DNA of 64,000 nucleotides from Myxococcales bacterium (GTDB lineage: Bacteria; Myxococcota_A; Polyangia; Fen-1088). The stretch covers positions 1 to 64,000 of the forward strand of contig PLNW01000166.1 in assembly GCA_003142855.1 (NCBI GenBank), read 5' to 3'. The position numbers and the translations under genes are program-made. Positions 34,794-43,224 of the stretch are shown here, in pieces. Each line of letters opens with the position of its first letter. The stretch's first letter is position 1. The notes beneath the pieces are model-generated. The model searched no databases. It had not been told where the DNA came from and worked only from the letters and a program-made list of their open reading frames with translations.

Positions 34794-34823
34794 GGCCACG
34801 GCCACGACCACGACCACGACCTC
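34794..34823. repeat. short hexamer repeat upstream of parA
   Basis: Five 6-bp units in a row: GGCCAC twice, GACCAC twice, then GACCTC. It lies in the 220-bp region between the small acidic gene and parA. No promoter or parS-like site was recognised here. Confidence 0.55.
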
Positions 34824-34917
34824 CTGCGGATATCGATGGGGTGTGGTCCCGGCTCGGTTGAAACCGCGGGCCTATTGATGCTAGGAGGATGAGCCCGCTC
34901 GACGGGATCACAGCACC

Positions 34918-35712
34918 ATGGGCAGGGTCATAGCGGTCGCGAACCAGAAAGGGGGCGTCGGAAAGACGACCACCGCAGTCAACCTTTCGGCTTCGCTTGC
35001 GGTGGCGGAGAAACGCGTGCTTCTGGTGGACATGGATCCGCAGGGCAACGCCACCTCGGGCCTGGGCCACACCCGGCAGGCGGCCGGTGCAAAGCAGGGC
35101 AGCGTGTACGACGTGCTCATCGGTGAGAAATCCGTCGCGGAGGTCACCCGCGCCACCGAGCTGCCCTTCCTCAAGCTAGTGCCGTCGGGCCAAGATCTGG
35201 CGGGTGCCGAGATCGAGCTCGTGTCGGAGTTCGGCCGCGAGATGAAGCTGCGCGATCCTTTGCGCCTGGTGGCGCCCGACTACGACTTCATCCTCATCGA
35301 CACCCCACCCTCACTCGGGTTGTTAACCCTCAACGCCCTCTGCGCCGCGGACGGCGTACTGGTCCCGCTGCAGTGCGAGTACTACGCGCTGGAAGGTCTT
35401 TCCGACCTGCAGGCCACGGTCAATCTGGTGGGTCGGTCGCTCAACCCCGGCCTCGACATCGAGGGTATTCTCCTGTGCATGGTCGACACGCGCCAGAACC
35501 TGACCGAGCAAGTGACCGAGGAGGTGCGCAACCACTTCGGCGGCCGGGTGTACGACACACCCATCCCGCGCAACGTGCGCCTGTCGGAAGCGCCGTCGTT
35601 TGGCAAACCGATTCTGCTCTATGACGTCGCCTCCAAGGGCGCCAAGAGCTACATGGAGGCCGCGCGCGAGTTTCTCGCTCGCCACGCGCGACCCAAGGCG
35701 GAAAATTCGTGA
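34918..35712 (+). CDS. parA: chromosome partitioning ATPase ParA (Soj)
   Basis: 264 residues. Deviant Walker A motif ANQKGGVGKTTTAVNL near the N-terminus, LLVDMDPQGNATSGL (Walker A') and YDFILIDTPPSLG (Walker B), all typical of Soj-type ParA. It binds DNA non-specifically in the ATP state and is displaced by ParB to move origin regions. The stop codon overlaps the parB start (GTGA). No long N-terminal helix-turn-helix is present, so this is the chromosomal type rather than plasmid type Ia. Confidence 0.95.
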   Translation: MGRVIAVANQKGGVGKTTTAVNLSASLAVAEKRVLLVDMDPQGNATSGLGHTRQAAGAKQGSVYDVLIGEKSVAEVTRATELPFLKLVPSGQDLAGAEIELVSEFGREMKLRDPLRLVAPDYDFILIDTPPSLGLLTLNALCAADGVLVPLQCEYYALEGLSDLQATVNLVGRSLNPGLDIEGILLCMVDTRQNLTEQVTEEVRNHFGGRVYDTPIPRNVRLSEAPSFGKPILLYDVASKGAKSYMEAAREFLARHARPKAENS

Positions 35713-36602
35713 CCGGCGCAGGAAAGCGTCAGGCACTCGGGCGCGGCTTGGCCGCCTTGATTCCGGCTGCCGCCGCTTCCGATCCGGAAGAGCGGGCGCA
35801 GACCAAGTCGGGCAGCAGTCTGCGCGCGGTCGACATCGAGAACATCCACCCATCGGGAAGACAGCCGCGCAAGAGATTCGACGACGGCCGTCTCAGTGAG
35901 CTGGCCGAGTCCATCCGCAGCCAGGGCATCATTCAACCGCTGGTGGTGCGCGTGCGACCGGCAGGCGGCTACGAACTGGTCGCGGGCGAGCGACGCTGGC
36001 GAGCGGCCCAGCGAGCTGGGCTACACCAAGTCCCGGTGATCATCCGTGAGGTGGCCGAGGCGCAGGCCTTCGAGATGGCGTTGGTCGAGAACCTGCAACG
36101 CGAAGATCTCAACCCCATCGAAGAAGCCGAGGGCTACCAACATCTGGTGGCGGAATTCGGCTACACCCAGGAGTCGCTGGCCGCGCGCGTGGGCAGGGAA
36201 CGCAGCACAGTGGCCAACGCTCTCCGTCTGCTCAAACTGCCGCCCTCGGTGCGAGCCATGGTGGTCGAGGGGCGCCTATCCATGGGCCATGCGCGTGCTC
36301 TGCTCGGTCTCGAGGACGACGCGGTCATCGAACGACTGGCGCGCCAGACGGCCAGCCGTGGGCTTTCCGTCCGCCAAGTCGAGGCGCTGGTCCGGCGTGA
36401 ACGTGAAGACACACACCGCCCTGCCCCGCCGCCGCAGGAAAAGGAATCGCCGGCGGCACGTGACCTGGCGCTGCGCCTGCAGCGCGCCCTCGCAGCGCGG
36501 GTCAAGCTGGTCGAGGCCGGCCCAGGCCGCGGCCACGTCGAGATCCACTATGGATCGCTCGACCAGCTCGATGGCATTGTGACGAAGATTCTCGGGAGCT
36601 AG
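35709..36602 (+). CDS. parB: chromosome partitioning protein ParB (Spo0J)
   Basis: 297 residues from GTG 35709, overlapping parA. It begins RQALGRGLAALIP, typical of ParB. The CTPase/nuclease-fold segment contains QPRKRFDDGRL, SIRSQGIIQPLVV and LVAGERRWRAAQRAG (box I), followed by VENLQREDLNPIEEAEGY (box II). A helix-turn-helix comes next (TQESLAARVGRERSTVANALRLLKLP). The C-terminal dimerisation domain closes the protein. It loads at parS and spreads as a CTP-dependent clamp. No parS consensus was noticed by eye within the window, and gidA/gidB are not adjacent. Confidence 0.95.
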   Translation: MTGAGKRQALGRGLAALIPAAAASDPEERAQTKSGSSLRAVDIENIHPSGRQPRKRFDDGRLSELAESIRSQGIIQPLVVRVRPAGGYELVAGERRWRAAQRAGLHQVPVIIREVAEAQAFEMALVENLQREDLNPIEEAEGYQHLVAEFGYTQESLAARVGRERSTVANALRLLKLPPSVRAMVVEGRLSMGHARALLGLEDDAVIERLARQTASRGLSVRQVEALVRREREDTHRPAPPPQEKESPAARDLALRLQRALAARVKLVEAGPGRGHVEIHYGSLDQLDGIVTKILGS

Positions 36603-36734
36603 CCTGCCGGGCTGCGCATTGGTCCGGGAACGAGGGTCACGTATGCTAGCTTTCGCCCCGACCGGGAATCCCATGATTCTCACGAAACCGAATCCCGCAT
36701 CCGTTGCCCATAGTCCGATACAGGAGGTTCACGA

Positions 36735-37427
36735 ATGATCTACTCGGCGGAAGTCGAACACATGACCTGCGTGGCCAAGGGACCCAATCACGGTCCCGCG
36801 CCCATTCCCGAGGAGGGCCGCTGGGTCCAGGCCAAGGAGATTAAGGATATCGCCGGTCTGACCCACGGAGTGGGCTGGTGCGCGCCTCAGCAGGGCGCTT
36901 GCAAGCTGACGCTCAACGTGAAGGATGGCGTCATCCAGGAAGCCCTGATTGAAACCATTGGCTGCTCCGGCATGACCCACAGCGCGGCCATGGCCGCGGA
37001 GATCCTCTCAGGCAAGACGATTCTGGAAGCCCTCAACACGGATCTCGTGTGCGACGCCATCAACACCGCCATGCGGGAACTCTTCCTGCAGATCGTCTAC
37101 GGCCGCACCCAGACCGCCTTCTCAGAAGGCGGCCTGCCCATCGGCGCGGGCCTCGAGGATCTGGGCAAGGGCCTGCGCAGCACGATCGGCACCATGTACG
37201 GCACCGTGGCCAAGGGCGTGCGCTATCTGGAAATGGCCGAGGGCTACGTGACCCGCCTGGCGCTGGATGACCACGACGAGGTCATCGGATACGAATTCGT
37301 CCACCTGGGCAAGATGATGGAATCCATCCAAAAGGGCGTGGAGGCTGGGGAGGCTTTGAAGAAGGCCACCTCAAAGTACGGCCGCTTCGACGAAGCTGCC
37401 AAGACCATCAACCCCCGGCACCAGTAA
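36735..37427 (+). CDS. IscU/NifU-like scaffold protein paired with GGGtGRT protein
   Basis: 230 residues with a very strong ribosome-binding site (AGGAGG). The middle matches the IscU/NifU fold: GWCAPQQGACKLTL, ETIGCSGMTHSAAMAAEILSGKT and LVCDAINTAMREL. The cysteines at 49 or 56, 77 and 106 correspond to the three cluster ligands of IscU. C12 is extra. A C-terminal extension of about 120 residues is not found in IscU. It probably assembles or holds an Fe-S cluster. The next gene, 20 bp downstream, encodes a GGGtGRT-family protein; the two are typically neighbours in anaerobes (from memory), so they likely work together. Confidence 0.75.
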   Translation: MIYSAEVEHMTCVAKGPNHGPAPIPEEGRWVQAKEIKDIAGLTHGVGWCAPQQGACKLTLNVKDGVIQEALIETIGCSGMTHSAAMAAEILSGKTILEALNTDLVCDAINTAMRELFLQIVYGRTQTAFSEGGLPIGAGLEDLGKGLRSTIGTMYGTVAKGVRYLEMAEGYVTRLALDDHDEVIGYEFVHLGKMMESIQKGVEAGEALKKATSKYGRFDEAAKTINPRHQ

Positions 37428-37447
37428 GCGAGAAGGAGACACAGATC

Positions 37448-38449
37448 ATGGCTCTCTTTGAATCATATGAACGCAGAATCGGCCAGATCACCCCTGTGCT
37501 GGCCAAGTACGGAATCGCCTCCCTTGAAGACGCGAAGAAGCTCACTGATGCCAAGGGCGTGGACGTCTACAAGATCGTGAAGGAAATTCAGCCCATCTGT
37601 TTCGAGAATGTCTGCTGGGCGTACATCCTCGGCGCGGCCATCGCCCTCAAGAAGGGTCAGAAGAAGGCCGTGGACATCGCCTGTTCCCTGGGCGAAGGCA
37701 TGCAGGCCTTCTGCATCCCTGGCTCGGTGGCAGATGATCGCAAGGTGGGCATCGGCCACGGCAACCTGGCCTCCATGCTTCTCAAGGAAGAGACCAAGTG
37801 CTTCGCCTTCATAGCGGGCCACGAATCCTTTGCCGCCGCCGAGGGCGCCATCGGCCTCGCCCGCAGCGCCAACAAGGCCCGCAAAGATCCCCTGCGCGTG
37901 ATCCTAAACGGCCTGGGCAAGGACGCGGCCCAGATCATCAGCCGCGTGAACGGTTTCACCTACGTGCAGACGAAGTTCGACTACGCCTCGGGCAAGCTGA
38001 ACATCGTGCGGGAGATTGTCTACTCAAAGGGCGAGAAGGCCAAAGTCCGCTGCTACGGCGCCGACGACGTGCGCGAGGGCGTGGCCATCAATCACCACGA
38101 GGGCGTGGACGTGTCCATCACCGGCAACTCCACCAACCCCACGCGCTTCCAGCACCCCGTGGCCGGCACCTACAAGAAGGAATGCATCGAGCAGGGCAAG
38201 AAGTACTTTTCGGTGGCCAGCGGAGGCGGCACAGGCCGCACCCTGCACCCGGATAACATGGCGGCCGGTCCCGCCTCCTACGGCATGACCGACACCATGG
38301 GCCGCATGCACAGCGATGCCCAGTTCGCCGGTTCATCATCCGTGCCCGCGCACGTGGAAATGATGGGCTTCCTCGGCATGGGCAACAACCCCATGGTCGG
38401 CGCCAGCGTGGCAGTGGCCGTGGCGCTCGAGCAGGCGCAAGCGAAGTAG
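37448..38449 (+). CDS. GGGtGRT family protein
   Basis: 333 residues, start ATG with GAAGGAG upstream. The family-defining motif is seen in SVASGGGTGRTLHPDN. Other features are ICFENVCWAYILGAAIALKK, several scattered cysteines (about positions 51, 56, 79, 89) and a Gly/Ala/Met-rich C-terminus (MMGFLGMGNNPMVGASVAVA). No signal peptide or clear membrane helix. The family has no established function that I know of. Linkage to the IscU-like gene suggests a role in making or using an Fe-S or related cofactor. A hairpin terminator follows at 38468. Confidence 0.8.
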   Translation: MALFESYERRIGQITPVLAKYGIASLEDAKKLTDAKGVDVYKIVKEIQPICFENVCWAYILGAAIALKKGQKKAVDIACSLGEGMQAFCIPGSVADDRKVGIGHGNLASMLLKEETKCFAFIAGHESFAAAEGAIGLARSANKARKDPLRVILNGLGKDAAQIISRVNGFTYVQTKFDYASGKLNIVREIVYSKGEKAKVRCYGADDVREGVAINHHEGVDVSITGNSTNPTRFQHPVAGTYKKECIEQGKKYFSVASGGGTGRTLHPDNMAAGPASYGMTDTMGRMHSDAQFAGSSSVPAHVEMMGFLGMGNNPMVGASVAVAVALEQAQAK

Positions 38450-38467
38450 CGCGCGTTCATTCCAAAC

Positions 38468-38508
38468 ACGGCCGGTGCTGCGAGAGTGGCATCGGCCGTC
38501 TTTCTTTT
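38468..38508 (+). terminator. rho-independent terminator
   Basis: Stem ACGGCCGGTGC (38468-38478) and GCATCGGCCGT (38489-38499), one unpaired position, 10-nt loop, followed by CTTTCTTTT. It ends the IscU-like/GGGtGRT transcript. Confidence 0.8.
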
Positions 38509-38510
38509 GG

Positions 38511-39980
38511 TCAGCGCCCAAAGACGGTGGCGAGCAGGGCCAGGTCTGGCGCGCTTTGCGTGGTCTCGAACCGGCTGTCGCCGTGCGAATAGCCCGGGAT
38601 GATGGTCAAGTTGGCCGTGTTCCCCACTTTGGCCAGCGCATCCGCGAGTTCTTGCGACTGGCCATAGGGTACCTGACAGTCGTCGTCGCCCTGGGCGATG
38701 ATGAAGAATGGCAGGGTCTTGGCGGTCGCGATATACGAGATGAGGTTCGCCTGCGAGAGCTTCGCGCTCACGGCGGGCGTGTTCAGCGCGCCACCGAGCC
38801 ATGTGCCCTCGGGAGAATTCGCCGGTGTGTGCTGCAGCCAGTTGGTCGGACAGCTGGCTGGAGGATGAGCCGTCTGTTGGCTGTCCATCGTCGCGAGGTC
38901 GACCGGGCCATACCAATCCACCACGGCCGCAACCGCACTCGACACCCCGGGGTTGCCCAAGGAATCGTCATCGAAGACGGTGGTCTGATCCCCTGTTACC
39001 CCGAGCATCACCGCCATATAGCCTCCTGCCGACTCGCCCCAAGACGCAAAGCGATCAGTGTCCAATCCATATTCGGCGGCATGGGCGCGCAGCCAACGCA
39101 TGGCGGCCTTGACGTCTTGGACCCCGGCAGGGAATAGCGCCTGACCGGAAAGGCGGTAGTTCACGCTGGCCAGGGCATATCCCTTGGCCAGAATGGCATT
39201 CGCCGCTGGACCTGTTTCCTCCCCAGCCTTGTCTCCGCTGCTGAATCCACCACCGTGCATGCGGACGACCAGCGGAAGCGGAAGCAAGGCATTGGCGGGC
39301 AGAAGCAGATCGAGAGTCTGGGACGCGGATGAGGTTCCCGCGTAGTTGGCGTTCTTAATCGTCTGAGCCGCGCCGGTCTTTCCCCCTGCGGCCGTACTCG
39401 GGTTGGCGTCAGATCCGGCGGTCGCTCTGTCCACGCCAGCGTCCGGATGTGAGCCGCCGCCGCTGCTCGATCCGCCGCTGGCTGCGTCTACGCCACCGTC
39501 GAAGCGCAGGCCGCCGCTACCGGCCGACCCGCTGGTGGCCACGTCCACGCTGCCGCCACTGCGGGTTGACCCTCCAACGGCTGCGTCCGCGCCACTCTCC
39601 GAACGCGAGCCGCCACTGCTGGTCGATCCGTCGGTGGTTCCACCGCCGGATGTCTCACCGCCGGAATTGAGTGAACCACCGGTCGTCGTCGTGGCGATAG
39701 TCGCCGTACTTCCGCCGCTCGCGCTTGCGCCACCTGTGGGTTGCCCTCCGCTGCTGACGGCGCTTCCGCCAGCGGCTGTCTCTCCCCCTGTGCGTTGCCC
39801 GCCGACATTCGTCATGCCGCCGGTCTCTACGCTCCCGCCCGTGGCGAGGGAACCACCGCTGCCACCTCTCCCAGCCGCCGCACCGTCCGCGCCACCGCTG
39901 CGACCGTTGCCACAGGCAAAGAGGAAACACGGTGCGAGGAAAAGGGTCAGGATCGAAGTGTATTTGTTGTCCGTGGACAT
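38511..39980 (-). CDS. lipoprotein esterase with Gly/Ser-rich spacer (alpha/beta hydrolase)
   Basis: 489 residues. A lipoprotein signal (TSILTLFLAPCFLFAC) is followed by about 170 residues of GG-S/T repeats and Asp/Ser stretches, a flexible spacer. The C-terminal 290 residues are an alpha/beta hydrolase of the carboxylesterase/BD-FAE type: oxyanion HGGGFSSGDK, nucleophile in GESAGGYM, an acid near QGDDDCQVP and catalytic His in GYSHGDSRF. It would cleave ester side groups or small esters at the cell surface. Its stop codon is 2 bp from the terminator of the opposite operon. Confidence 0.88.
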   Translation of the reverse strand: MSTDNKYTSILTLFLAPCFLFACGNGRSGGADGAAAGRGGSGGSLATGGSVETGGMTNVGGQRTGGETAAGGSAVSSGGQPTGGASASGGSTATIATTTTGGSLNSGGETSGGGTTDGSTSSGGSRSESGADAAVGGSTRSGGSVDVATSGSAGSGGLRFDGGVDAASGGSSSGGGSHPDAGVDRATAGSDANPSTAAGGKTGAAQTIKNANYAGTSSASQTLDLLLPANALLPLPLVVRMHGGGFSSGDKAGEETGPAANAILAKGYALASVNYRLSGQALFPAGVQDVKAAMRWLRAHAAEYGLDTDRFASWGESAGGYMAVMLGVTGDQTTVFDDDSLGNPGVSSAVAAVVDWYGPVDLATMDSQQTAHPPASCPTNWLQHTPANSPEGTWLGGALNTPAVSAKLSQANLISYIATAKTLPFFIIAQGDDDCQVPYGQSQELADALAKVGNTANLTIIPGYSHGDSRFETTQSAPDLALLATVFGR

Positions 39981-39996
39981 CTGGGATCCCTGCCTT

Positions 39997-40026
39997 CCTG
40001 CGGGCGACCGCAGGTCGCCCCTACAC
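39997..40026. repeat. REP-like palindrome
   Basis: GGGCGACC-GCA-GGTCGCCC (40002-40020) with the flanks CTGC and CTACA. This type of GTCGCCCCTACA palindrome is a widespread intergenic repeat in GC-rich bacteria. It sits between the esterase start codon and the cupin gene stop codon. Confidence 0.6.
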
Positions 40027-40047
40027 GGGAAAAATGTCGGCCCTGGC

Positions 40048-40407
40048 CTACCCCGCTTCGCGCACCATCACCAGCAACATCTTGAACGGCGTCGTGGCGG
40101 AAAGCGCGTGCGGGACGTTGGCGGGCATGAGCACGGCCTGTCCGGCTCGGGTGGGGACCTTCTTGCCACCAATGGTCAGTTCGGCCTCGCCATCCAAAAC
40201 CTCCGCGATGGCATCGAAGGGTGCGGTGTGCTCGGATAGCCCCTGTCCCACGTCGAAGGCAAACAGCGTGACTGTGCCAGCGTTCTTCTTGACCAGCGTG
40301 CGGCTCACCACCGCGCCCGGCTGATACGCGACCAAATCCGCAAGAGCCACGGCCTGCGCGGGCGGCATGGCCCCGGCGGCAACGTTCAGGTGGTGCTTGT
40401 CACTCAT
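40048..40407 (-). CDS. cupin-domain protein
   Basis: 119 residues from ATG 40407, overlapping the clpA stop codon by a few bases. Single-domain cupin: the first motif region is SEHTAPFDAIAEVLDGEAELTIGG, and the second is PTRAGQAVLMPANVPHAL, with His and Glu/Asp metal ligands partly present. Such small cupins bind a metal and a small ligand or regulate binding of one; the substrate is unknown. The overlap suggests translational coupling to clpA, an unusual partner. Confidence 0.75.
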   Translation of the reverse strand: MSDKHHLNVAAGAMPPAQAVALADLVAYQPGAVVSRTLVKKNAGTVTLFAFDVGQGLSEHTAPFDAIAEVLDGEAELTIGGKKVPTRAGQAVLMPANVPHALSATTPFKMLLVMVREAG

Positions 40408-42769
40408 CGTCGGCATCCTCCTGGCCAGCGCCATCCGGTGGTTCATCCGCGACCGCAGCCTTGGCGAACGCGAAGGTCAACTTGTCGTCAGCAACGTCGA
40501 TGGTCACGCTGCCGCCTGAGGCCAGCGTGCCGAAGAGCAACTCGTCGGTCAGGGGACGCTTGACCTCGTCCTGCATGACCCTAGCCAGCGGCCGCGCGCC
40601 GTTCATCGGGTCGTAGCCCTTCTTGGCTAGCATTTCCCGCGCCGCGGGGCTGAGCGTGACGATGACCCTGCGCTCGCCAAGTTGCTTTTGCAGCTCGCCC
40701 ACGAACTTGTCCACGATGAGCAACATTTCGCGCTCACCCAGCGGCGCGAAGTCGACCTTGGCATCCAGACGATTGCGGAATTCGGGCGAAAACACACGCT
40801 TGAATGCCTCGTCGGTGTCGCCGAAGCGATCGCCCGCGCCGAAGCCCGGCATCCGTCGCGACAGATCGCGCGCCCCCACGTTGCTGGTCATGATGAGAAT
40901 GATGTGACGAAAATCCGAGGTGCGACCGTTGTTGTCGGTGAGCGCGCCATGGTCCATCACCTGCAACAAGATGTTGAACAGATCTGGGTGTGCCTTCTCG
41001 ATCTCGTCGAGCAGCAGCACCGCATGCGGCGTCTTGTGGACCGCATCGGTGAGCAGGCCTCCTTGGTCGAAACCGACATACCCAGGCGGCGCGCCAATCA
41101 GCCGCGAGACTGTGTGGCGTTCCATATACTCAGACATGTCGTAGCGAAGAAAGGCCACGCCCAGGACTTCGGCCAGCTGCTTGGCCAGCTCGGTCTTGCC
41201 CACGCCGGTGGGACCGGCAAACAAGAAACAGCCAATGGGTCGCTCGGGTGTGCCCAAACCGGCGCGGTTGGTGCGGATGGCCTGGCATACGCGCTCCACC
41301 GCCTGGTCCTGGCCGAAGACCTTGGTCTTGATCTCGCTTTCCAGATTGCGCAAGCGCTCGCGATCGTCGGTTTCCACCCGCCGCGCGGGAATGCGTGCCA
41401 TGGTCGAGACCACGGCCTCGATGTCGCGCGCCCGCACGGTCAACCGCTCTGACGCCGCATCGGCCGCCGCGGGTGCCAGACCGCCGCCAGCCCGCAGCTT
41501 CAAGATCGCGCCCGCCTCGTCGATAAGGTCGATGGCCTTGTCGGGTAGCTTGCGGTCGGCGAGGTGCCGGTCAGACAACTCGGCGGCCACGCGCAAGGCA
41601 CGATCGGTGTAGCGCACACCGTGGAATTCCTCGTAGTGCTTGCGCAGACCCTGCAACACCTTGATGGTGTCGTCCACGCTCAGCTCCGACACCTCGATGG
41701 GCTGGAACCGCCGGGCCAAAGCCCGATCCTTTTCGATGTAGCCGCGCAGTTCCTTGTGTGTGGTCGTACCGATGCAGCGAATGAGTCCAGCCGAAAGCGG
41801 CGGCTTCAACAAATTGGACGCGTCCATGGTGCCGCCTGAGGCCGCGCCCGCGCCCACGATGGTGTGAAGCTCGTCGATAAAGAGGATCGCGTTGCCCTTC
41901 GCCTCAGCCGCGCGCAGCACGGCCTTGAAACGCTCTTCAAAGTCGCCGCGGTAGCGCGTGCCCGCCACCAACGATCCCATGTCCAGAGCGTAGATCTCCA
42001 CACCGTGCAGGGCCGGCGGCACCTCACCAGCCTCGATACGCACGGCCAGGCCTTCGACGATGGCGGTCTTGCCCACGCCGGCGTCGCCCACGAAGAGCGG
42101 GTTGTTCTTGCGTCGTCGCGCCAGCACGTGCAGTGCCCGTTCCACTTCCGCCTGTCGCCCGACCAGCGGATCGATGAGGCCCCGGCGCGCGCGTTCGTTC
42201 AGATTGACGGCGTAGCTCTCCAGCGGATCCTTGCTGGCCTCTTCCCGCGATTCCTCGTCGGGCTCAGCACTGGGCAGCGCCTCCGGCGGCCGGCCGGCGC
42301 GATCGGGCAGCATCTTCGAAACCCCGTGCGAGATGGCGGAGACGAGGTCCAGTCGGCTGATGCCTTCCTCCTTGAGAAAGTGGACCGCGTGCGAATCGGG
42401 CTCGCTGTACAAGGCCACCAGCACATGGGGGCCGTGAATCTCGGAGCGCCCAGCGCCGAAGATCTGGTTGACCGCCCGCTGGATCACGCGCGCGAATCCC
42501 AGGGTAGGCTGGGCTCGCAACTCCCCTTCTTCACCGGCGCTGCGCGCTTCTTCGTCAGCCGGCAGGCTGGGAAGCGGTCCTTGCAGGAATTCCTCCAGCT
42601 TCGTCCGCACGCGGGTCGGCTTGCCCCCGCACTGTCGAATGACCTCGGTGGTCTTCTTGTCGTCGAGCAGGGCCAGCAGCAGGTGCTCGAGGCCCGAGAA
42701 CTCGTGCCTCCGGCGCGTGGCATCCTCCAGCGCTTTGCGAATCGCCTGTTCCAGCTCCGGACCTAGCAT
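40400..42769 (-). CDS. clpA: ATP-dependent Clp protease ATPase subunit ClpA
   Basis: 789 residues from ATG 42769, which lies inside the end of clpS. Two N-terminal Clp repeats (LGPELEQAIRKALEDATRRR, LGFARVIQRAVNQIFG) are followed by AAA-1 with Walker A GDAGVGKTAIVEGLA and AAA-2 with Walker A GPTGVGKTELAKQLA and Walker B VLLLDEIEKAHPDLF. Segment MSEYMERHTVSRLIGAPPGYVG is typical of Clp/Hsp100 proteins. The lack of a long middle coiled coil separates it from ClpB. It unfolds substrates for ClpP, with ClpS as adaptor. clpP is not in the window. Confidence 0.95.
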   Translation of the reverse strand: MLGPELEQAIRKALEDATRRRHEFSGLEHLLLALLDDKKTTEVIRQCGGKPTRVRTKLEEFLQGPLPSLPADEEARSAGEEGELRAQPTLGFARVIQRAVNQIFGAGRSEIHGPHVLVALYSEPDSHAVHFLKEEGISRLDLVSAISHGVSKMLPDRAGRPPEALPSAEPDEESREEASKDPLESYAVNLNERARRGLIDPLVGRQAEVERALHVLARRRKNNPLFVGDAGVGKTAIVEGLAVRIEAGEVPPALHGVEIYALDMGSLVAGTRYRGDFEERFKAVLRAAEAKGNAILFIDELHTIVGAGAASGGTMDASNLLKPPLSAGLIRCIGTTTHKELRGYIEKDRALARRFQPIEVSELSVDDTIKVLQGLRKHYEEFHGVRYTDRALRVAAELSDRHLADRKLPDKAIDLIDEAGAILKLRAGGGLAPAAADAASERLTVRARDIEAVVSTMARIPARRVETDDRERLRNLESEIKTKVFGQDQAVERVCQAIRTNRAGLGTPERPIGCFLFAGPTGVGKTELAKQLAEVLGVAFLRYDMSEYMERHTVSRLIGAPPGYVGFDQGGLLTDAVHKTPHAVLLLDEIEKAHPDLFNILLQVMDHGALTDNNGRTSDFRHIILIMTSNVGARDLSRRMPGFGAGDRFGDTDEAFKRVFSPEFRNRLDAKVDFAPLGEREMLLIVDKFVGELQKQLGERRVIVTLSPAAREMLAKKGYDPMNGARPLARVMQDEVKRPLTDELLFGTLASGGSVTIDVADDKLTFAFAKAAVADEPPDGAGQEDADDE

Positions 42770-43083
42770 GCTTGCCTTTGCACCGAACAACGCAGGGGCA
42801 TTTCGTTGTCGCGGGCATAGCGCACCACCTGGGCTGCTTTGCTCTCGGCGATATCGCGCGGGTAGACCCCGGCCACGCCCACGCCTTTGGTATGCACGTT
42901 CAACATGATCTGCTGCGCGGTCGCGGCGTCGTGCTGGAAGAACTTCATCAGCACGTACACGACGAACTCCTGCGTGGTGTAGTCGTCGTTGTGAAGCACG
43001 ACCTCATAAAGGCGCGGCCGCTCGACACGCACCTGGTCGAGCGTGGCAAGTTCGCGTTCCCGGTCGAGTTCCCGCTTGGGCAT
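42763..43083 (-). CDS. clpS: ClpS adaptor protein
   Basis: 106 residues. The core VVLHNDDYTTQEFVVYVLMKFF, HDAATAQQIMLNVHTKGVGVAGVYPRDIAE holds the hydrophobic pocket residues (the NDD motif and the His of the N-degron pocket). It delivers N-end-rule substrates to ClpA. The N-terminal 25 residues are charged, as usual. The gene overlaps clpA by 7 bp, giving a clpS-clpA-cupin operon, divergent from the aminopeptidase gene. Confidence 0.95.
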   Translation of the reverse strand: MPKRELDRERELATLDQVRVERPRLYEVVLHNDDYTTQEFVVYVLMKFFQHDAATAQQIMLNVHTKGVGVAGVYPRDIAESKAAQVVRYARDNEMPLRCSVQRQAC

Positions 43084-43224
43084 GGTCAGCCTGACAATCG
43101 TAGCTTGTCACGCTCTGGCTGCGAAACCAGAGTGGAGGTGAGAAGCGGTTTCTTGAACTGCGCGGCTGGCGTGACCTTCTCCCGCGTGCTCGGGCGTGGC
43201 GACACCGGTATACTCGCTCGCCAC

